From assembly GCA_009760855.2 (NCBI GenBank), contig WPIO01000257.1:1-64000 (forward strand): a stretch of DNA of 64,000 nucleotides, written 5' to 3'. Shown here piece after piece: positions 43,686 through 57,290 of this stretch (the stretch's first letter is position 1; each line of letters opens with the position of its first letter). The notes beneath the pieces are model-generated. The model was not told where the DNA came from, searched no databases, and worked only from the letters and a program-made list of their open reading frames with translations. The translations under genes were made by a program, and so were the position numbers. Source of the DNA: Cristatella mucedo (lineage: Eukaryota > Bryozoa > Phylactolaemata > Cristatellidae).

Positions 43686-43790
43686 TGAAATATAATACAT
43701 TTGGTATGAACCTGAGAGAACTTTTAGGCACTTTACATTTGCTGCAAAGAAAGCACGATCGAGTGGTTATTGGATAGTTACTTTTACAAT
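43686..43790 (-). mobile_element. LINE1 tail fragment
   Basis: ATACATTTGGTATGAACCTG, then GGCACTTTACATTTGCTGCA. Orientation is opposite to the adjoining copy. Confidence 0.6.
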
Positions 43791-43904
43791 CAACCTTCAT
43801 ATACCAGTGTGGACAAAAGGAAAAAACGATACAATGCACAAAAAGAACGATACAATGCATCTTCGACCCCTTAAGTATTTAAAAACAGCAATTTTTACAT
43901 TTTA

Positions 43905-44325
43905 TAGCAAATTGAAAACTACTGGATGGCTTGCTTTGCGAGGTTCTTGGATATGTGCCACAATACGAAAGCAACAGCGCACCGAGGATAGCTTTCTATC
44001 CTTAAGCTATCTCCTGTTGACATGCATAAGACAGGCTAGGCGTCTTGCATAGGATCCTGGCATCATGACTAAAGATATTTATGTAGAGCTACTCCAGAGT
44101 GGTGCAATACAAGGTGATAGGAGGCAAATCGGAGATAATTTTGTTTTCCAACAGGACGACAGCCTTAACCACATGGCTAAGGATGTAAAATATTTTTTTA
44201 GAGGCATTTTTGAGTTTGGTTTATGCCCTATTGGAATGGCCTTGGCAATCTTGGATCTGAATCTCATTAAGCATCTCCAGGATAAAGTGAATAGAAGGCT
44301 CAGAGCACAGTAGGGTCATGTCACG
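43905..44325 (+). mobile_element. Tc1/mariner transposase fragment
   Basis: The frame 44065-44313 encodes MTKDIYVELLQSG, IGDNFVFQQDDSLNHMAKDV, then LDLNLIKHLQDKVNRRLRAQ. This matches the Tc1 pattern (QQDNDPKHTAK..., SPDLNPIEHLWD). The second catalytic aspartate is kept. HTAK is changed to HMAK and the third motif is garbled, so it is inactive. Confidence 0.85.
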
Positions 44326-44391
44326 GCTCAAGACCCGCTATTCTCCAGTTTATAAGACTTTAAGATGCTGGTGAACTCGTCGTTAGCCGGT

Positions 44392-44552
44392 TTGGCCCAG
44401 CTGTTAAGAGGCTTGCCTCAACCAAGGTCAAGGCCATTGTATTTTAGACCGAGGTCGTGGGTCTGAGCCCCGTGGCCCATGTGAAGCACCTGAATAGAGG
44501 TTAAGTTCTCATAGAGCACTATAAAAAATGAATTACATTTATTTGTACTAAT
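44392..44552 (+). repeat. SINE-B copy 6
   Basis: GACCGAGGTCGTGGGTCTGA, then GCCCCGTGGCCCATGTGAAG, and the tail ATAGAGGTTAAGTTCTCATA with a GAATTACATTTATTTG end. Confidence 0.8.
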
Positions 44553-44751
44553 AACTTCATTAGCTCTATGCCCAAGTGGCTAAGGTAGATGGTTACTAAT
44601 CTTGGTGGTGCTGCTTCATTTTGTATTAGAGATTGATTAAGGTGTACTGAAACCCTCCTTACATGTTCATAAGCTTATTATATATATCATGCCCTGATTA
44701 CAGCATCTTGCAGCAACGTTTTTTTTTAGCAGAATAGAGTCTTTTATAATA

Positions 44752-45420
44752 AAAATAATAATGCACTTGATGAAGCGCCCTCAGAGAACTCAATCTCTTT
44801 CTCGGCGCTTTACATTTGCTGCAAGGGAAATGCAATTGAATGAATGGTGAGTAATATCATGTTTGATAAACGAACAACATGAATAACATGGTTAGGGGTG
44901 ACATGCACAGGGTCAGCATGCAAATGTGGTTAGTGGCAGCTTGCACAGTGTCAGCATGCATAAGCACATCAAGGACGAATCGCAGGGACCCACTAAATGC
45001 TGTCCTAAATAGGTGTGTTTTTAAGTTCTTTTTAAATGTGGTCAAGTCAGGGGATGTTCTGACGCAAGTCGGGAGGGAGTTCCAGGCTTTGGGAGCATAC
45101 GAACTAAATGCAGGGTCTCCAAAGGATTTGAGGTTTGTACGAGGTATTGGTAGACTGTTGAATTCCGAAAAGCGGGTGGTACGATGCTTGGCCTGGTGGG
45201 GGTGCAGATCTGAGAGATAGGCTGGAGCCAAAGAATGAAGTGACCTAAAAGTGAGTGACAAAACGTCGAAGTCGATCCGTTGCTTGACTGGCAGCCAGTG
45301 CAGGTCGGTGAAAAGTGGTGTGATGTGGCAACTGTGTCGCTCACGACAAGCAAGCCTAGCTGAGGAGTTTTGCACCAGCTGTAGTCGCCTGATTGCACAT
45401 GCCGGTAGGCCAGCAAGCAT
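44752..45420 (-). mobile_element. LINE1 copy, 5'-truncated
   Basis: A minus-strand frame of about 187 codons from 45420 encodes [59 protein letters not shown] and [20 protein letters not shown]. It ends in the 3' region and an (AAT)n-like tail. The open frame and similarity to 48031-48474 suggest a young insertion. Confidence 0.9.
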
Positions 45421-45484
45421 TTAAGGCTTCAGTGGCCATTTTGAACAGCCTCGCTGATACTTCTACGCTCGAGTGTATCTGTAA

Positions 45485-45545
45485 CAATAATACATTTTAT
45501 ATTGCTCCCTCAGAGAACTCAATCTCTTTCTAGGCACTAGTAATG
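45485..45545 (-). mobile_element. LINE1 tail remnant
   Basis: CAATAATACATTTTATATTG, then TCAGAGAACTCAATCTCTTT and CTAGGCAC. Confidence 0.6.
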
Positions 45546-45977
45546 TGGCATGAGCACTTGGCTGACAGCTATTTCTGCTAAGTAAACTAGCAAGTCCGAG
45601 TCAGCGAAGCACAAGACGGATCACCATCAGTCTCTGCACCTATTAACAAAGAGCTGCACAGCTAGCCATCACACCCGTATTACCAAAGAGAAACACAGAA
45701 GGCTATCACGTCGTGCCCAGAGTAGTGCAATACCTCACTGCACATCTCTACACAATGACTTCGAATAGCCAAAAGCCGTCTTTTGTCAGCATTTAGTAAA
45801 GCCTGCTGGGAAGCTCATGTGCATGAGCACTTCTTTGGTGAAGTAGAAAAACTCCTTGTATTATCCTATAGACCATCAGGACCAAGAAGGCTCATCTCCC
45901 TGGTAATATCTGCTGAGGCGACATAAAGTTGTAGAATCATATTGACCAGGTGCTACTTGAGTGGGGAGTTGCTGATT

Positions 45978-46075
45978 AATGATAATAATAATAATAATTC
46001 ACTTGATAAAGCGCCCTCAGAGAACTTAATCTCTCTCTAGGCGCTTTACATTTGCTGTAAAGTGAAATGCATCAA
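45978..46075 (-). mobile_element. LINE1 tail fragment with (AAT)n
   Basis: GATAATAATAATAATAATTC, then ACTTGATAAAGCGCCCTCAG and AGGCGCTTTACATTTGCTG. Only the last 100 bp of the element are present. Confidence 0.8.
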
Positions 46076-46359
46076 AGGATAGCAGCTGTAGGGTCAAGAG
46101 CTGGTGTCATTTTAAGTTTGTTGTCCTTGTTTGTGCTGTCAATTTTGCCTGTACTGGCAGTCTTCACAATCGCACTGTTCTGGACAATCAGATTGCGCGT
46201 TTGAGAGGCAGGCATAGACCAAAAGGCTGATTCTCGAGTGGGAAGTGCCTCCCACTGCCCCCAGCAGAATGGCTACACTTGATGGAAACTGCCAACCGTT
46301 CTAGAGATTGTGTCAGGTCTAAAATATATACGAATTCTGCAAGTACATTGCCGGTTGGA

Positions 46360-46510
46360 AGGTAATGCAGCCAAGCGGTAAGGTGCTTGCACATAACTCA
46401 GATTGTGGGTTTAAGTTCTGCAGGCAATTCATTATTATGCACTGCAAGTGGAGTTAAAAGCCGCCAAGACAGTCCTGCTGCTACTGACATTAGGAAGTGA
46501 ATCAGCCGAA
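46360..46510 (+). repeat. SINE-A copy 8, degenerate
   Basis: AGCGGTAAGGTGCTTGCACA head and GCACTGCAAGTGG body. Box B is lost (GGGTTTAAGTTC). Confidence 0.5.
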
Positions 46511-46740
46511 ATGCATTTGTCTACTGGTATGTTTATGTCAAATTCCTAGCAAGAGTCAAACTTTTCTATTTGGACCTTAAGCTGCTTATTCCACTGACAG
46601 TTCCTCAATGATTGTACCTCCCAGCAGACAGTATTGGGCTGGGTGCTCACATAAGTTACTTATCGTTGACAGTTTCGGCAAAGAATTTACGGTGTCGTGG
46701 AAGTGGAGGCTACCTTCGATAGATATCGACCTCTTTCCTG

Positions 46741-47104
46741 ATGTCTCCAGCGGACATTTGCATCCTAAGCTTACACTTGAGCTTACTGCTGATAAATAAC
46801 TATGCAGCAGCAGCTGATGTAGTCGTCTACGACAAGCCTTCTGGAGTGCCGCTCGTGTTCACTTGCCGAAGTGGCCCTACTCAAGGATCCGAGACCAATG
46901 CAGTCTGGACGTTTGGAACCGCAGCAGTGGCTGTCGGTGTTCAAGTGAACTGTACTTCAAAGTATTGTATAAACAGCACGTCCTTATACGACCTAGTTAT
47001 TGCAAATGTGTCACGGGCCGACACGGGAGAATACGGATGTAATCTCGTCTACAGTGGCAGCAATTCACCAACACAAGTCAGAAAATTTACTTTGACGGTG
47101 AGAG
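46741..47104 (+). CDS. Ig gene exon 1: signal peptide and Ig domain 1
   Basis: ATG at 46741 opens [20 protein letters not shown] then YAAAADVVV, a hydrophobic leader with likely cleavage after the alanines. The Ig fold follows, with cysteines in VFTCRSG and EYGCNL. The domain is V/I-like, with ADTGEYGC before the last strand. The donor is AGAG|GTAAGT, phase 1. Confidence 0.85.
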
Positions 47105-47623
47105 GTAAGTTGGCTATATATGGAGACCGAGTATACATATGCATTTCATGCTAAAAGCTGTATCGCAACGTTTTAAAAAATTTCCGCAACCGTATGACCA
47201 CTGACTGAGGCATAATGTCTAAATGTGTATTGTTGTCGCCTGTTTAGTGCAAATACGACCGTAATTTTCACTCCCAATTTTGAGTCCAAAACCATAAAGA
47301 TTTTTGTTAGTTTAGCTCGAGATTTGAGTATGGTTTATCGTGTCATCTACCACAGACTGCTGGGATGAGCTAATCCTATGTTACTTTGATGGTTCAGCTC
47401 TCATGGATTATGAATTGTGGCACATGTAGCATACTGCAGGTTTTACATTTGACCCCTATACATCCCCTGTGATACTATGCATCCCCTAAATAGGTGGCTG
47501 TCTAAACAAGTTTGGCTGTATTTGTCAAGTAGGGTGCTGTTGAAGTTTGTCAATCGGAATTTTGGATTTGAAAGTGCAGTCTTTGACAATGTTTTGCCCC
47601 TAATAAATAAGCATAAGGCACAC

Positions 47624-47715
<92 letters not shown>

Positions 47716-50196
47716 ATGCATGCCTCTATATACACGACATGAGTGTGCACGTGCGTGCATGTATACAGCCAGACCCCTTACACTTGATAAAGCGCCCTCA
47801 GAGAACTCAATCTCTCTCTAGGCGCTTTACATTTGCTGCAAAGGGAAATGCAATTGAATGGTGAGTAATATCATGCTTGATAAACAAAATGAATAACATA
47901 GTTAGGGGTGACATGCACAGGGTCAGCATGCAAATGTGGTTAGTGGCAGCATGCACAGTGTCAGCATGCATAAGCACATGAAGGACGAATCACAGGGACC
48001 CACTAAATGCTGTCCTGAATAGGTATGTTTTTAAGTTCTTTTAAATGTGGTTAAGTCAGGTGATGTTCTGACGCAAGTCAGGAGTGAGTTCCAGGCTTTG
48101 GGAGCATACGAACTAAATGCACGGTCTCCAAAGGATTTGAGGTTTGTACCAGGTATTGGTAAACTGTTGGATTCCAAAAAGCGGGTGGTAGGGTGCTTGG
48201 CCTGATGGGGGAGTAGATCTGAGAGATAGGCTGGAGCCAAAGAATGAAGTGACCTAAAAGTGAGTGACAAAACGTTGAAGTCGATTCGTTGCTTGACTGG
48301 CAGCCAGTGCAGGTCCGCGAGAAGTGGTGTGATGTGGCAACTGCGACGCTCACGACAGACAAGCCTAGCTGAGGAGTTTTGCACTAGCTGTAGTCGCCTG
48401 ATTGCACATGCCGGTAGGCCAGCAAGAAGTGAGTTACAGAAGTCAAGATGGGATGTCACAAATGCATGGACCAACTTAGACGTGGTATCCTTTTCTTAAC
48501 AAGCCCGAATTTTAGCAATGTTATGTAGCTGGACGTAGGCAGACTTGATTGTGGAGGCTGATGTGGTCGTCTAACGAGAGCTCACTTTGGAAAATGACAC
48601 CTAGATTTTGTGCTGATTCAACAGGAGATATGCTGGCAGAGCCAATTTTTAGCATCAGCCTTTCCAATTTCTGAATCCCACTGGTTTTGCCCATAACTAG
48701 TCAGTTAATTTTAGCCTTGCTTAGTTTAAGAAAATTTGCTGCCATCCATGTGCGGATGTCATGAATACATGCAGCAAGTGAGTTGAGAGAATTCGAGGTG
48801 CTCGACGTTTGGGAGGGATCAAAGCAAAGGTACAACTGAGTGTCCTCCGCATAGAAGTGAAAGCCTAGAGTGTGCTTGGCAATCACATCAGCAAGAGGGA
48901 GAGTGTAAACCGTGAAAAGAACCGGACCTAGCATGGAGCCCTGAGGTACCCCATATTTCAGAGGTACCTCCGGTGATCTTGGTCGATTCATGTCAATACT
49001 CTAGAGTCTCCCACTGAGATAGGACCTGAACCATTGCAGAGCAGTGCCAGTGATGCCCAGGCAAGATGAGAGGCGCTCTAGAAGAACTTTGTGATCGATG
49101 GTGTCAAAAGCTGCCGAAAGATCGAGCAAAACAAGCAGAGACACTCTACCCATGTCTGCATTCCTAAATAGGTCGTTTTATACCCTAAGCAATGCTGACT
49201 CTGTGGAGTGATTAGCTCTAAAGCCAGACTGGAACTTACTAGCAAGGTGTGAGGTTTCGATATATGAGTTCAGCTGGTCTGCCACGACCCGTTCCAGTGT
49301 CATCGATAGGAATGGTAGAAGGGAGACTGGGTGGTAGTTGCTCAAATTCTCTTGGTCTAGTGTCGCTTTCTTGAGAAGTGGCCTGGCTACAGCTTTTCCG
49401 AAAGATGCTGGGACATGACCTGTGGCTAATGACATATTAATGATGTTACTTATGCATGGCAGCAGCAGATCAATGCTATGTAAGACCAGGACAATGGGAA
49501 TAGGGTCCAGAGGGCTTGTGTTCTTTGATTGGGATACGTACTTCAGGACTAGATCACTAGTGACCTACTTAAATGTTGACATTGAGGTGCAGCCAGGAAT
49601 CGGGAACAGCATTCTAGTGGGGATGTTGTCATCGCAGGGATGGACTCCCTGATCTTGTCTATCTTCTGCACAAAGAATCGGGAGAAGCGATCGGCTAGAT
49701 CATCACAATGATCATCAGGTAAGGAGCTAATCTGGGAGCGGTTGAGGAGATGGTTGATCGTCGACATCAGCATTTTTGGATTGTGCATCTGTGATTCAAC
49801 AATGTTTCTATAGAAGCTAGACTTGGCCTTTGCTAGGATCGATTGGTACGACCTACAGTAGTCTTCATATGCCTGTCGACGGACAGTCAGTCCTGATCTT
49901 TTGTATGCTTTTTCAAGTTTGCGCTTAGTAGACCTGGCTAGTTTAATGTCTGTGGTAAACCATAGGCCGTCAGGGCGAGGGCGCACAGTGCGCTTTATCA
50001 GAGGTGCAAACTCGTCGAGTGTGTCAGCTAGTGTCGTGTTGTAGCTATCTACCAACGATGACAGATCGGAGGGAGGACTGAGTAGCAGAGGTGAAGCAGA
50101 TATTCTTGCACGGACAGCATCAATCTCAAGGGTCTTGAGGTTTTGTGATTCACAGGTTATTTTGGAGGAGGAGGTGGGCACACACTGTAGATTGAA

Positions 50197-50237
<41 letters not shown>

Positions 50238-50311
50238 TATATACATACATATATATATATATATACATATATATAGATGTATATATATATATATGTATAT
50301 ATATATAGATG

Positions 50312-50355
<44 letters not shown>

Positions 50356-53300
50356 ACCATGTAGCATATGTAAAGTGCCTAGAAAGAAATTTAAGTTTGT
50401 GAGGGTACAAAGGTAGGTATTATTATTATGGTTGTTGTTTCCATTCAACTGTTACCTACCATAAAGGCGGTTCACATCGCGAATGCCAGTGTGTTATGTG
50501 GGTAAGGCTGAAATCCAAACTGCTCCAAAAATGCGATTTCGCTCCACTGGGTAGGTGCAATGCATGTTTGCTTGTGAATAAAACCGCAAAAATCGTCAAG
50601 TGGGCTAGATCTAAGGGGCATCATTGAACAATAAATGTAAATCATCTAAAGTTGTGAGAAAGAAGAAAGAGAACGGTCTGTTCTCTCAGGAGAAGTGTTA
50701 AGGTAAGGAACCAGCAGTCAATTAATCAGCCAAACAATGCCTATGCTGGAAGTGTGACCGAGCTGGGGCTAATGCCAATCACCGACCTCTGCTCGTGCCG
50801 GCTGGTTGATTACATTTTACTCAGAAATGGAAAAACATCCCTCAATATGGTCTTTCCCAACCACATCTGTAGCATCTGCACACAATCTGGATGTCCTGTT
50901 CCACATTGATCTTTTACTAGACGACCGCATCAACTCCACATTGAAGTCAACCTTCTTTGGGCTACGTAGCAATGTAAAAATTGAGGCATGCTTAGACAAG
51001 TATACCACATCCAAGCTGATCCATATATGCGGGGCATTTCTTCTAGACTTTTGTAGCACACCACAAGAGTGTCATCCTTGATGTGCACGTAGGCACTCTT
51101 AGTTGGTGCAACACTCTGTAGCTAGGCCTGTCTGTCATGAGCATAGCTACCACATTACACCACTTGTCACCATCCTGCACTGGCTCTTAATCAAGCAGGG
51201 TATCGACTTCTTCAAGATTTTGTCACTCACCTTTAGGTTCCTTTGTTCTTTTGCTCCATCTTACCTTACCAAACTACTTCCCAATCATGCTAGGCAACGT
51301 ACCACCTACTGTTCTGACTCCACTCGTATAGCTCTGCCCCTAATTAACCTCACACCCTTTGGAGACCGTGCCATTAGTTCGTATGCTCTCAGAACTCAGA
51401 ATTCACTTCCGACTGACGTCATGATATCCCACTGACTTGACATTTAAAAAGAAGCTAAAAATGCGCCTGTCCCTCTCAGCATTTTGTGGGTCCTGAAGAG
51501 TTTTTCTTTGTGTGCATGCTGATTCTGTGCATAATATCACTTACCAATAAACACGCTTCATCTCCAGCATATAGAAAGTATCTAGATTTTTTTTTATTGC
51601 TTTTAGGGTGAAAACCAACATCTTATTTGTACTGGTATTATTATTAATTAGTGTTGCTCAGTTCGTATGAATTGTCCTTTGAGTGCTTGTGAATGCCGAC
51701 ATTGATGGTTTTATCACTAACCTATTGACATACTTCTTTTCCAGCATACACAAACTGCCTAGAAAGAGATTTGGTTCTCGTTTGGTTCTATACAAATCTT
51801 ATTATCATTATTTTTATGAACAGCTAGCAAGTGCATGCTGCTGAAGGCTGAGAAAGCATCCAAAAAGATAGGCATTCACTTCAGCTGCACAAAATGTAGA
51901 CGTCCAAGTTTAGCCGCCAGTGCTACTACATATCCACCAGCTGGCAAGTAAGCAAGTGGGCACGGCTCATGTTCTACCTAAGATACTTGAGCACAAGGGA
52001 CCTACAACTGTCGATAGGCATGTGACGTATGCACCCGAGTCAGCATTTGTCAGTTTTGCTGTTTAATAGGCTTGTTGCATTCTGACGGAGTTGGTGTTTG
52101 TGTGTTTGAGTAGCCTAGTTGTCCTGTGTGGGGCTCCTTCCTCTCTGTTACCCTTTGTTTTTCAATTGATGGTAGAAATTCTTTGATGTATTGTTTCCCG
52201 TCATCAAGTGATTCATCGACTCGCAATCTCTAGTTCTCAAAGTAAGAAAAGTATCCACAATCAGGACTTCAGCAAACATCTTGAGTGCTGATCATGAGTT
52301 AGGGAACATGTTAAGGGGTCTAAATCTTATGCTGCTTAACCTTGGCCCTGGCCCCCTAATTATAGTACGTGGCACTGTCCCAACCGGTGGGCGTATCACA
52401 GAGGTCAAGGGTCTTCCGCCTTCACGAGCTATGCCCTAGGCGCTGATCTTTACAATTTAGGCAACTTCCCGGGGAGCCTAATTTATCAATGGACGTGAGT
52501 GCATCTCACTTTTACATGGCTATTAGGATGGATGTGCTTTTTGCATTTCAAAATAGCTGGTTTTTGGTTATAAACTAAAAACAGCACCCAATGCCAGGTC
52601 TTCTGCACCTCGATTACAGAACCGAAGTGTCAGCTTCATGAGTTTTAGAAATTCTAGATTTTAAAACTGCAATGTATCATTAATTTTGAATCAATACTTG
52701 GATGGAAACTATTGTGTGTAGTTTCGGGTTTGGCTATTCCTCAGATATGTGTGTTCTGCTTCTGTTCTATAATGACAGCCTTCCACAAAACTGTGAAGCC
52801 GTTTTTCCAAGTTTTTTATTCTACTGCTTATTGTTTTCCTAAATATGCCGACTTAAAAATTGCAAAACTATGCAGCATTTTTATGGTATTATTATATCGG
52901 TTTCTCAATATAGTTGCAAGTGTTGTAAAAGGACTACCAAGCTTTTGCACCTATCTATGTAATCCAGAAACAGACTCTCACACTGCTGCAACCTCTATAG
53001 AGCTTTTTTTGAAGTCTGGTTTGCACTCTGCCTATTTACACTGAAATCAGCAGTTTCTTAATGGAACGTCTTGCTTGATTTGTTTGCAAATGTATTGATT
53101 GTTGTAAAGTTACCATCAACCATGATGCTGACTGCATACGTATTTTTGCACCTTTTCTGTGTGTCAAATATGGAAATATCAGTAAGCCAGCTTGGCTTGC
53201 TAAATGTCGTCACGAACAAAAAATGTAGCCCTCTACAGTGTGGATGTATAATGCAAGCTTGCTTCTTATGCTTCTTATGCTTTTTTTTCTTGCATTTTTA

Positions 53301-56300
53301 TTTTGGTAGACCCTATCTATTAACTCGCTAGCTGGTTCTTCCAGTCTTTCATTCTTATTTATTTCCTTTTATCTGTCTGAACGGTCAGTCTTGAGAGGCT
53401 TGCTTTTGGTTCCCGAGGTTCAGGTCAAACCCAAGAGACCAACAAAAGCTGTATCTTTGTTCTCGGAAAAACGTGTTGATAACAGGAGAGTTTCTTTTTT
53501 GAGACTCAAGCCTTACTGCAGCATTAGCCTTATTTTGAGTTTTGATCTTTTCTTGTTTGCTGTCTCAATGCTTCAATTATTGTATGCTGGATCGTCATGT
53601 TATCGTCTTTACACAACTTTCAAAGATTAGAGCTTCTATTTCAGATTTGCCAGGACTGCCTACAATATTACCATCTGCCTTGGATATGATTGAGGGTCGT
53701 GTATCCACGGTAACATGTCAGTCGCTCGGTGGCTACCCTGCTCCGAATATTACCTGGTACAATGGTGGTCTTCTGCTGCAATCCAACGTACCTGTGACGT
53801 CCGGTAGTAGTGGAGATGTGAACAGTACCATCAGCTTCGTCCCCAACTATTCAGACGATGGAGCGTCACTAACATGTGTTGCCAAAAATGTTCTCGGCAG
53901 TAACAATTCAACCGCTTTGCTCAATGTCAGTTGTAAGTAGATTTTCTTTCTGTAGTGACAAATGATGAGCAGCCCATGCATGTATAGCATTGTGCAATGA
54001 CTGCTGCTTTGTTGATGCTGCCGATTCGGCAATTGCTATTCCCAGCATATGTCATTCCCTCATTTATATTTGATTCCATGGACTATAGTAGATTTTATTT
54101 TTTGTCTTCATTTGTCTGAAAGTCACGATGGACTGGGATACTTAAAATCTGGTGGTTGGGTTCATTTAAATATAAAAATGTGATGTATATTTAATTATGC
54201 TTTACCTGAGCTCACTGTTGCTAACGTTTCTTACATTTCACTAAAATATTTTGCATTATTTGTAAAGTTTTGTAATTTCAGGGAAATTAACCGTTTCAAT
54301 ATTAGAAAAGCTGTTGATGTATGTACAATTTGCAGATGGTTCTAGGAATGTCGTACTAAGATCATCTGCAGCTTCAATTGTGGAAGGTGGTTCTGTTATG
54401 CTAACGTGCTCTGCTCAGGGAAAGCCGCTACCCTCCATATCATGGACAACGCCTAACACAAGTAAGCAGCTATTTTCTTCCTTGCTTGTGTCCATTGATG
54501 TCGATCACATTGATCACGAAATGCTCATACTTGATGCTTTAAAAGAAGATAGAAGTGCACCTATTTGTCACTACATTTGCTGGGTTCATATGAATAGTCT
54601 TTTGTGTACTGAAGCATGTGGACACTGTGCATGTTATCTCAAACCAATTGCTACGATTCCTTTGCAGCATATTTTGAGTGTCTAGAACAAGATTAATTTC
54701 TCTTTGGATGCTACATAAATGTCATTATTGTTGTTACTATTGATCAAGCCGATGGCTGATTTTTACCTGTAGTTCTTTGCAAATGCAGGTGGGAGCAACA
54801 TCCAGTTGAACAACTCCATAGGAGTATCATACTTGTATGTGGGTCACATACAGAGGCAAGCAGCTGGCATATATATTTGCACCACTTCGAACTTTGTCAA
54901 CCAAATGAACAACTTGAGCATTTCTAGCAACATCACTCTGGATGTTCAGTGTAAGCCATTTTATACGCTTTTGTCGTTTTCATATTTGAGGTAATCTCTG
55001 AGTAGGTTTTTTCCATAATCACTTAAATATTTGATTCACCATTTACGATCTCGCTAATGTGAGCTGTTGTCGAGTAGGCGGTGAAATCGACTATTTATTT
55101 TATTCTGTATCCGATTCATGATTTGTAGATGTACCAAGCAAGCCAATCATATACCCAAGCTCGGTTAACTTATCTTCTGGAGATAATATTAGTCTGACAT
55201 GCAATGTCACTGACCCAGGTAATAAATATGCCTTTTATTCTCTCACTTATGTTGTCTGTAGGCCATGCAATGCACTATGGCATTGCGAATATTTTTTGTG
55301 ATCATATGCTTATTTACTTGGCACGTTGTGGTAGACCATCAGCATAGCCTTCTCATTTTAATGATATCTGGTTAGTGACAGTGTTTGTAGGTAGTGGGAT
55401 GCATGACTATTGACTGCATTTGTGGTGACTAGCTTAATTGTCTTCCTGAGTAGAGTTGGTTGTTTTTAGTGTGCTATGTGTGCACAGTGGCCAGTTACCG
55501 ACATGCAAGTTCTGTATCTGTGCTACCATTATCTGTTTCACTCTGAGGTAACTAATATTTTCGTATAACTACTTTCTTCGATTGTGACTTTAGCATGAAA
55601 TGCTTGGCCTATCCCCTGCATTTCCTGCTGGAACAGATAGCATGAACACATAAATGTGGTGGAATCAGTACTAATACAGCTCTCTTGGGTGACAGTCTTT
55701 ACTCCTGCCTACCTATCCCAACTGTTTCTCAATCAGGCTAGGCTCGTACAACTAGCTCTTCTAATTCAGGTCGTTAAGCTACTAACCTGAAATCTTTTTG
55801 AGACATTTCATTGAGTTCGCATGCTCCTAATGCCCTGAACTAACTCCCGAATGATTTCGTGACATCCCTGGACTTGACAGCATTTATAAAAAAAGAAAAA
55901 ACATTGTTCCTCACAGCATTTGCTGGGTTCGTGTTAATTGTTCTTAGTTTGCTTGTATTTGCTGACACGGTTTATGTCATCACCAACCAGTTGGCAAGCT
56001 TCTTTCCCCAGCATATATGTAAAGTGCCTACAAAGAGATTTATTAGTACTCTTAATTTCTAATCATTATTATTTTCTTAACCTTCTTATTTTCAAGACTG
56101 ATAGTCTAGGTGCGGTCAATTTCAGATGCTTTCCTTGAATGAGACTCCTGTGTCATTTCTTGACAGTTCTCTGATTAGTTTTGCTGCTGCACCAAATATA
56201 CGGAAATAATTCTATTAGTGTCATCCGGAGACTGACCAAAAGTGGATCTCATGCATATATTGATGTCTCTATATCAGAATAGTTTAATGTCAAGTTAATG

Positions 56301-57249
56301 AGTGGAATACAGATTAGCCAGAGATCTCTCTCCTGCTAGAGTCGTTGGGTGTCAGCCCCAGACTCCTGATGCTGGAAGAGGGATCGCATGGCTTCCGACC
56401 TGATCATAAAGGCAAAGCCACTGCATAGCTGTTGACTGTGGCTCTGGGATGCCCAATTCAGCATGGCCTGGTTGTCTGCGACTAGTTTCCAAGAGCTGAC
56501 CATGAACAGCCTTGCCACTGCCTATCGGTACCTGGCGTCCAGAAGGGGAGTGATTCCCTAATAGTAGTAGACCCTCCGTGTCACCACTAGGTCATCAGTG
56601 CTTCCGGTGAACCGGACCGTGACGTTAACCATCAGTAAGTCAATCGTGTTGTCGACGATGGCTGGCCCACGGAGTAGAAGCTCCACAAGTGTTCCAAAAG
56701 ATCTCTGATAACGTGACCAATAATCAGGTTCTTCCATAATGGATTGTAGCAATAGCCTTCGGTGGCTTATCATGTGTCATGTGGTCTCTTGTCTCTGAAC
56801 AGCTTTGGAAGCAGCTGGTCACTGTTTGTGGCCCTAATTGCTCTTGCCTGCAATACCCATCAGCATGTCAAGGCGAGCAGGGCCGACTAACCGCCAGGCC
56901 AGGAACGATAGGCCAAGACCCAAGGTTTGATATTGGCCCCGGGTTGAGAACTTGTTCATATACAGGCAACGGCTGACCTGACCCTGGACAGGTTGGTCAG
57001 CCCTCGCCTGACCTTCCTCCTTCCTGGCATACTCACCAGCATACTAGCTCAGTTTTAATATCATTGTAAACTCATGATAACCATCGTAGAAGTGTAGCCG
57101 GTCAATAGGTTCAGCATTCACAACTTCATACTGAATTTTAGCATACTAAAATAAGCTGAACGAGAGTAATGATAAGTAATGTTGACTAGAAACACACACA
57201 CATATATATATTTAGAGTAATTAAATTCCCATAGTGATATTTACATAAG

Positions 57250-57290
<41 letters not shown>

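Larger units (their letters stand above)
47105..53644 (+). other. Ig gene intron 1, 6.5 kb, repeat-filled
   Basis: Holds a (TA)n run, the longest LINE1 copy (antisense), a second large (TA)n region and further LINE1 fragments. No additional Ig exon was seen. Confidence 0.75.

Noticed and set aside
47443-50448. Long Tyr/Ile-rich ORFs across TA repeats
   Set aside because: They read through TA microsatellites; the apparent protein extension of the LINE1 frame beyond 50155 is artefactual.
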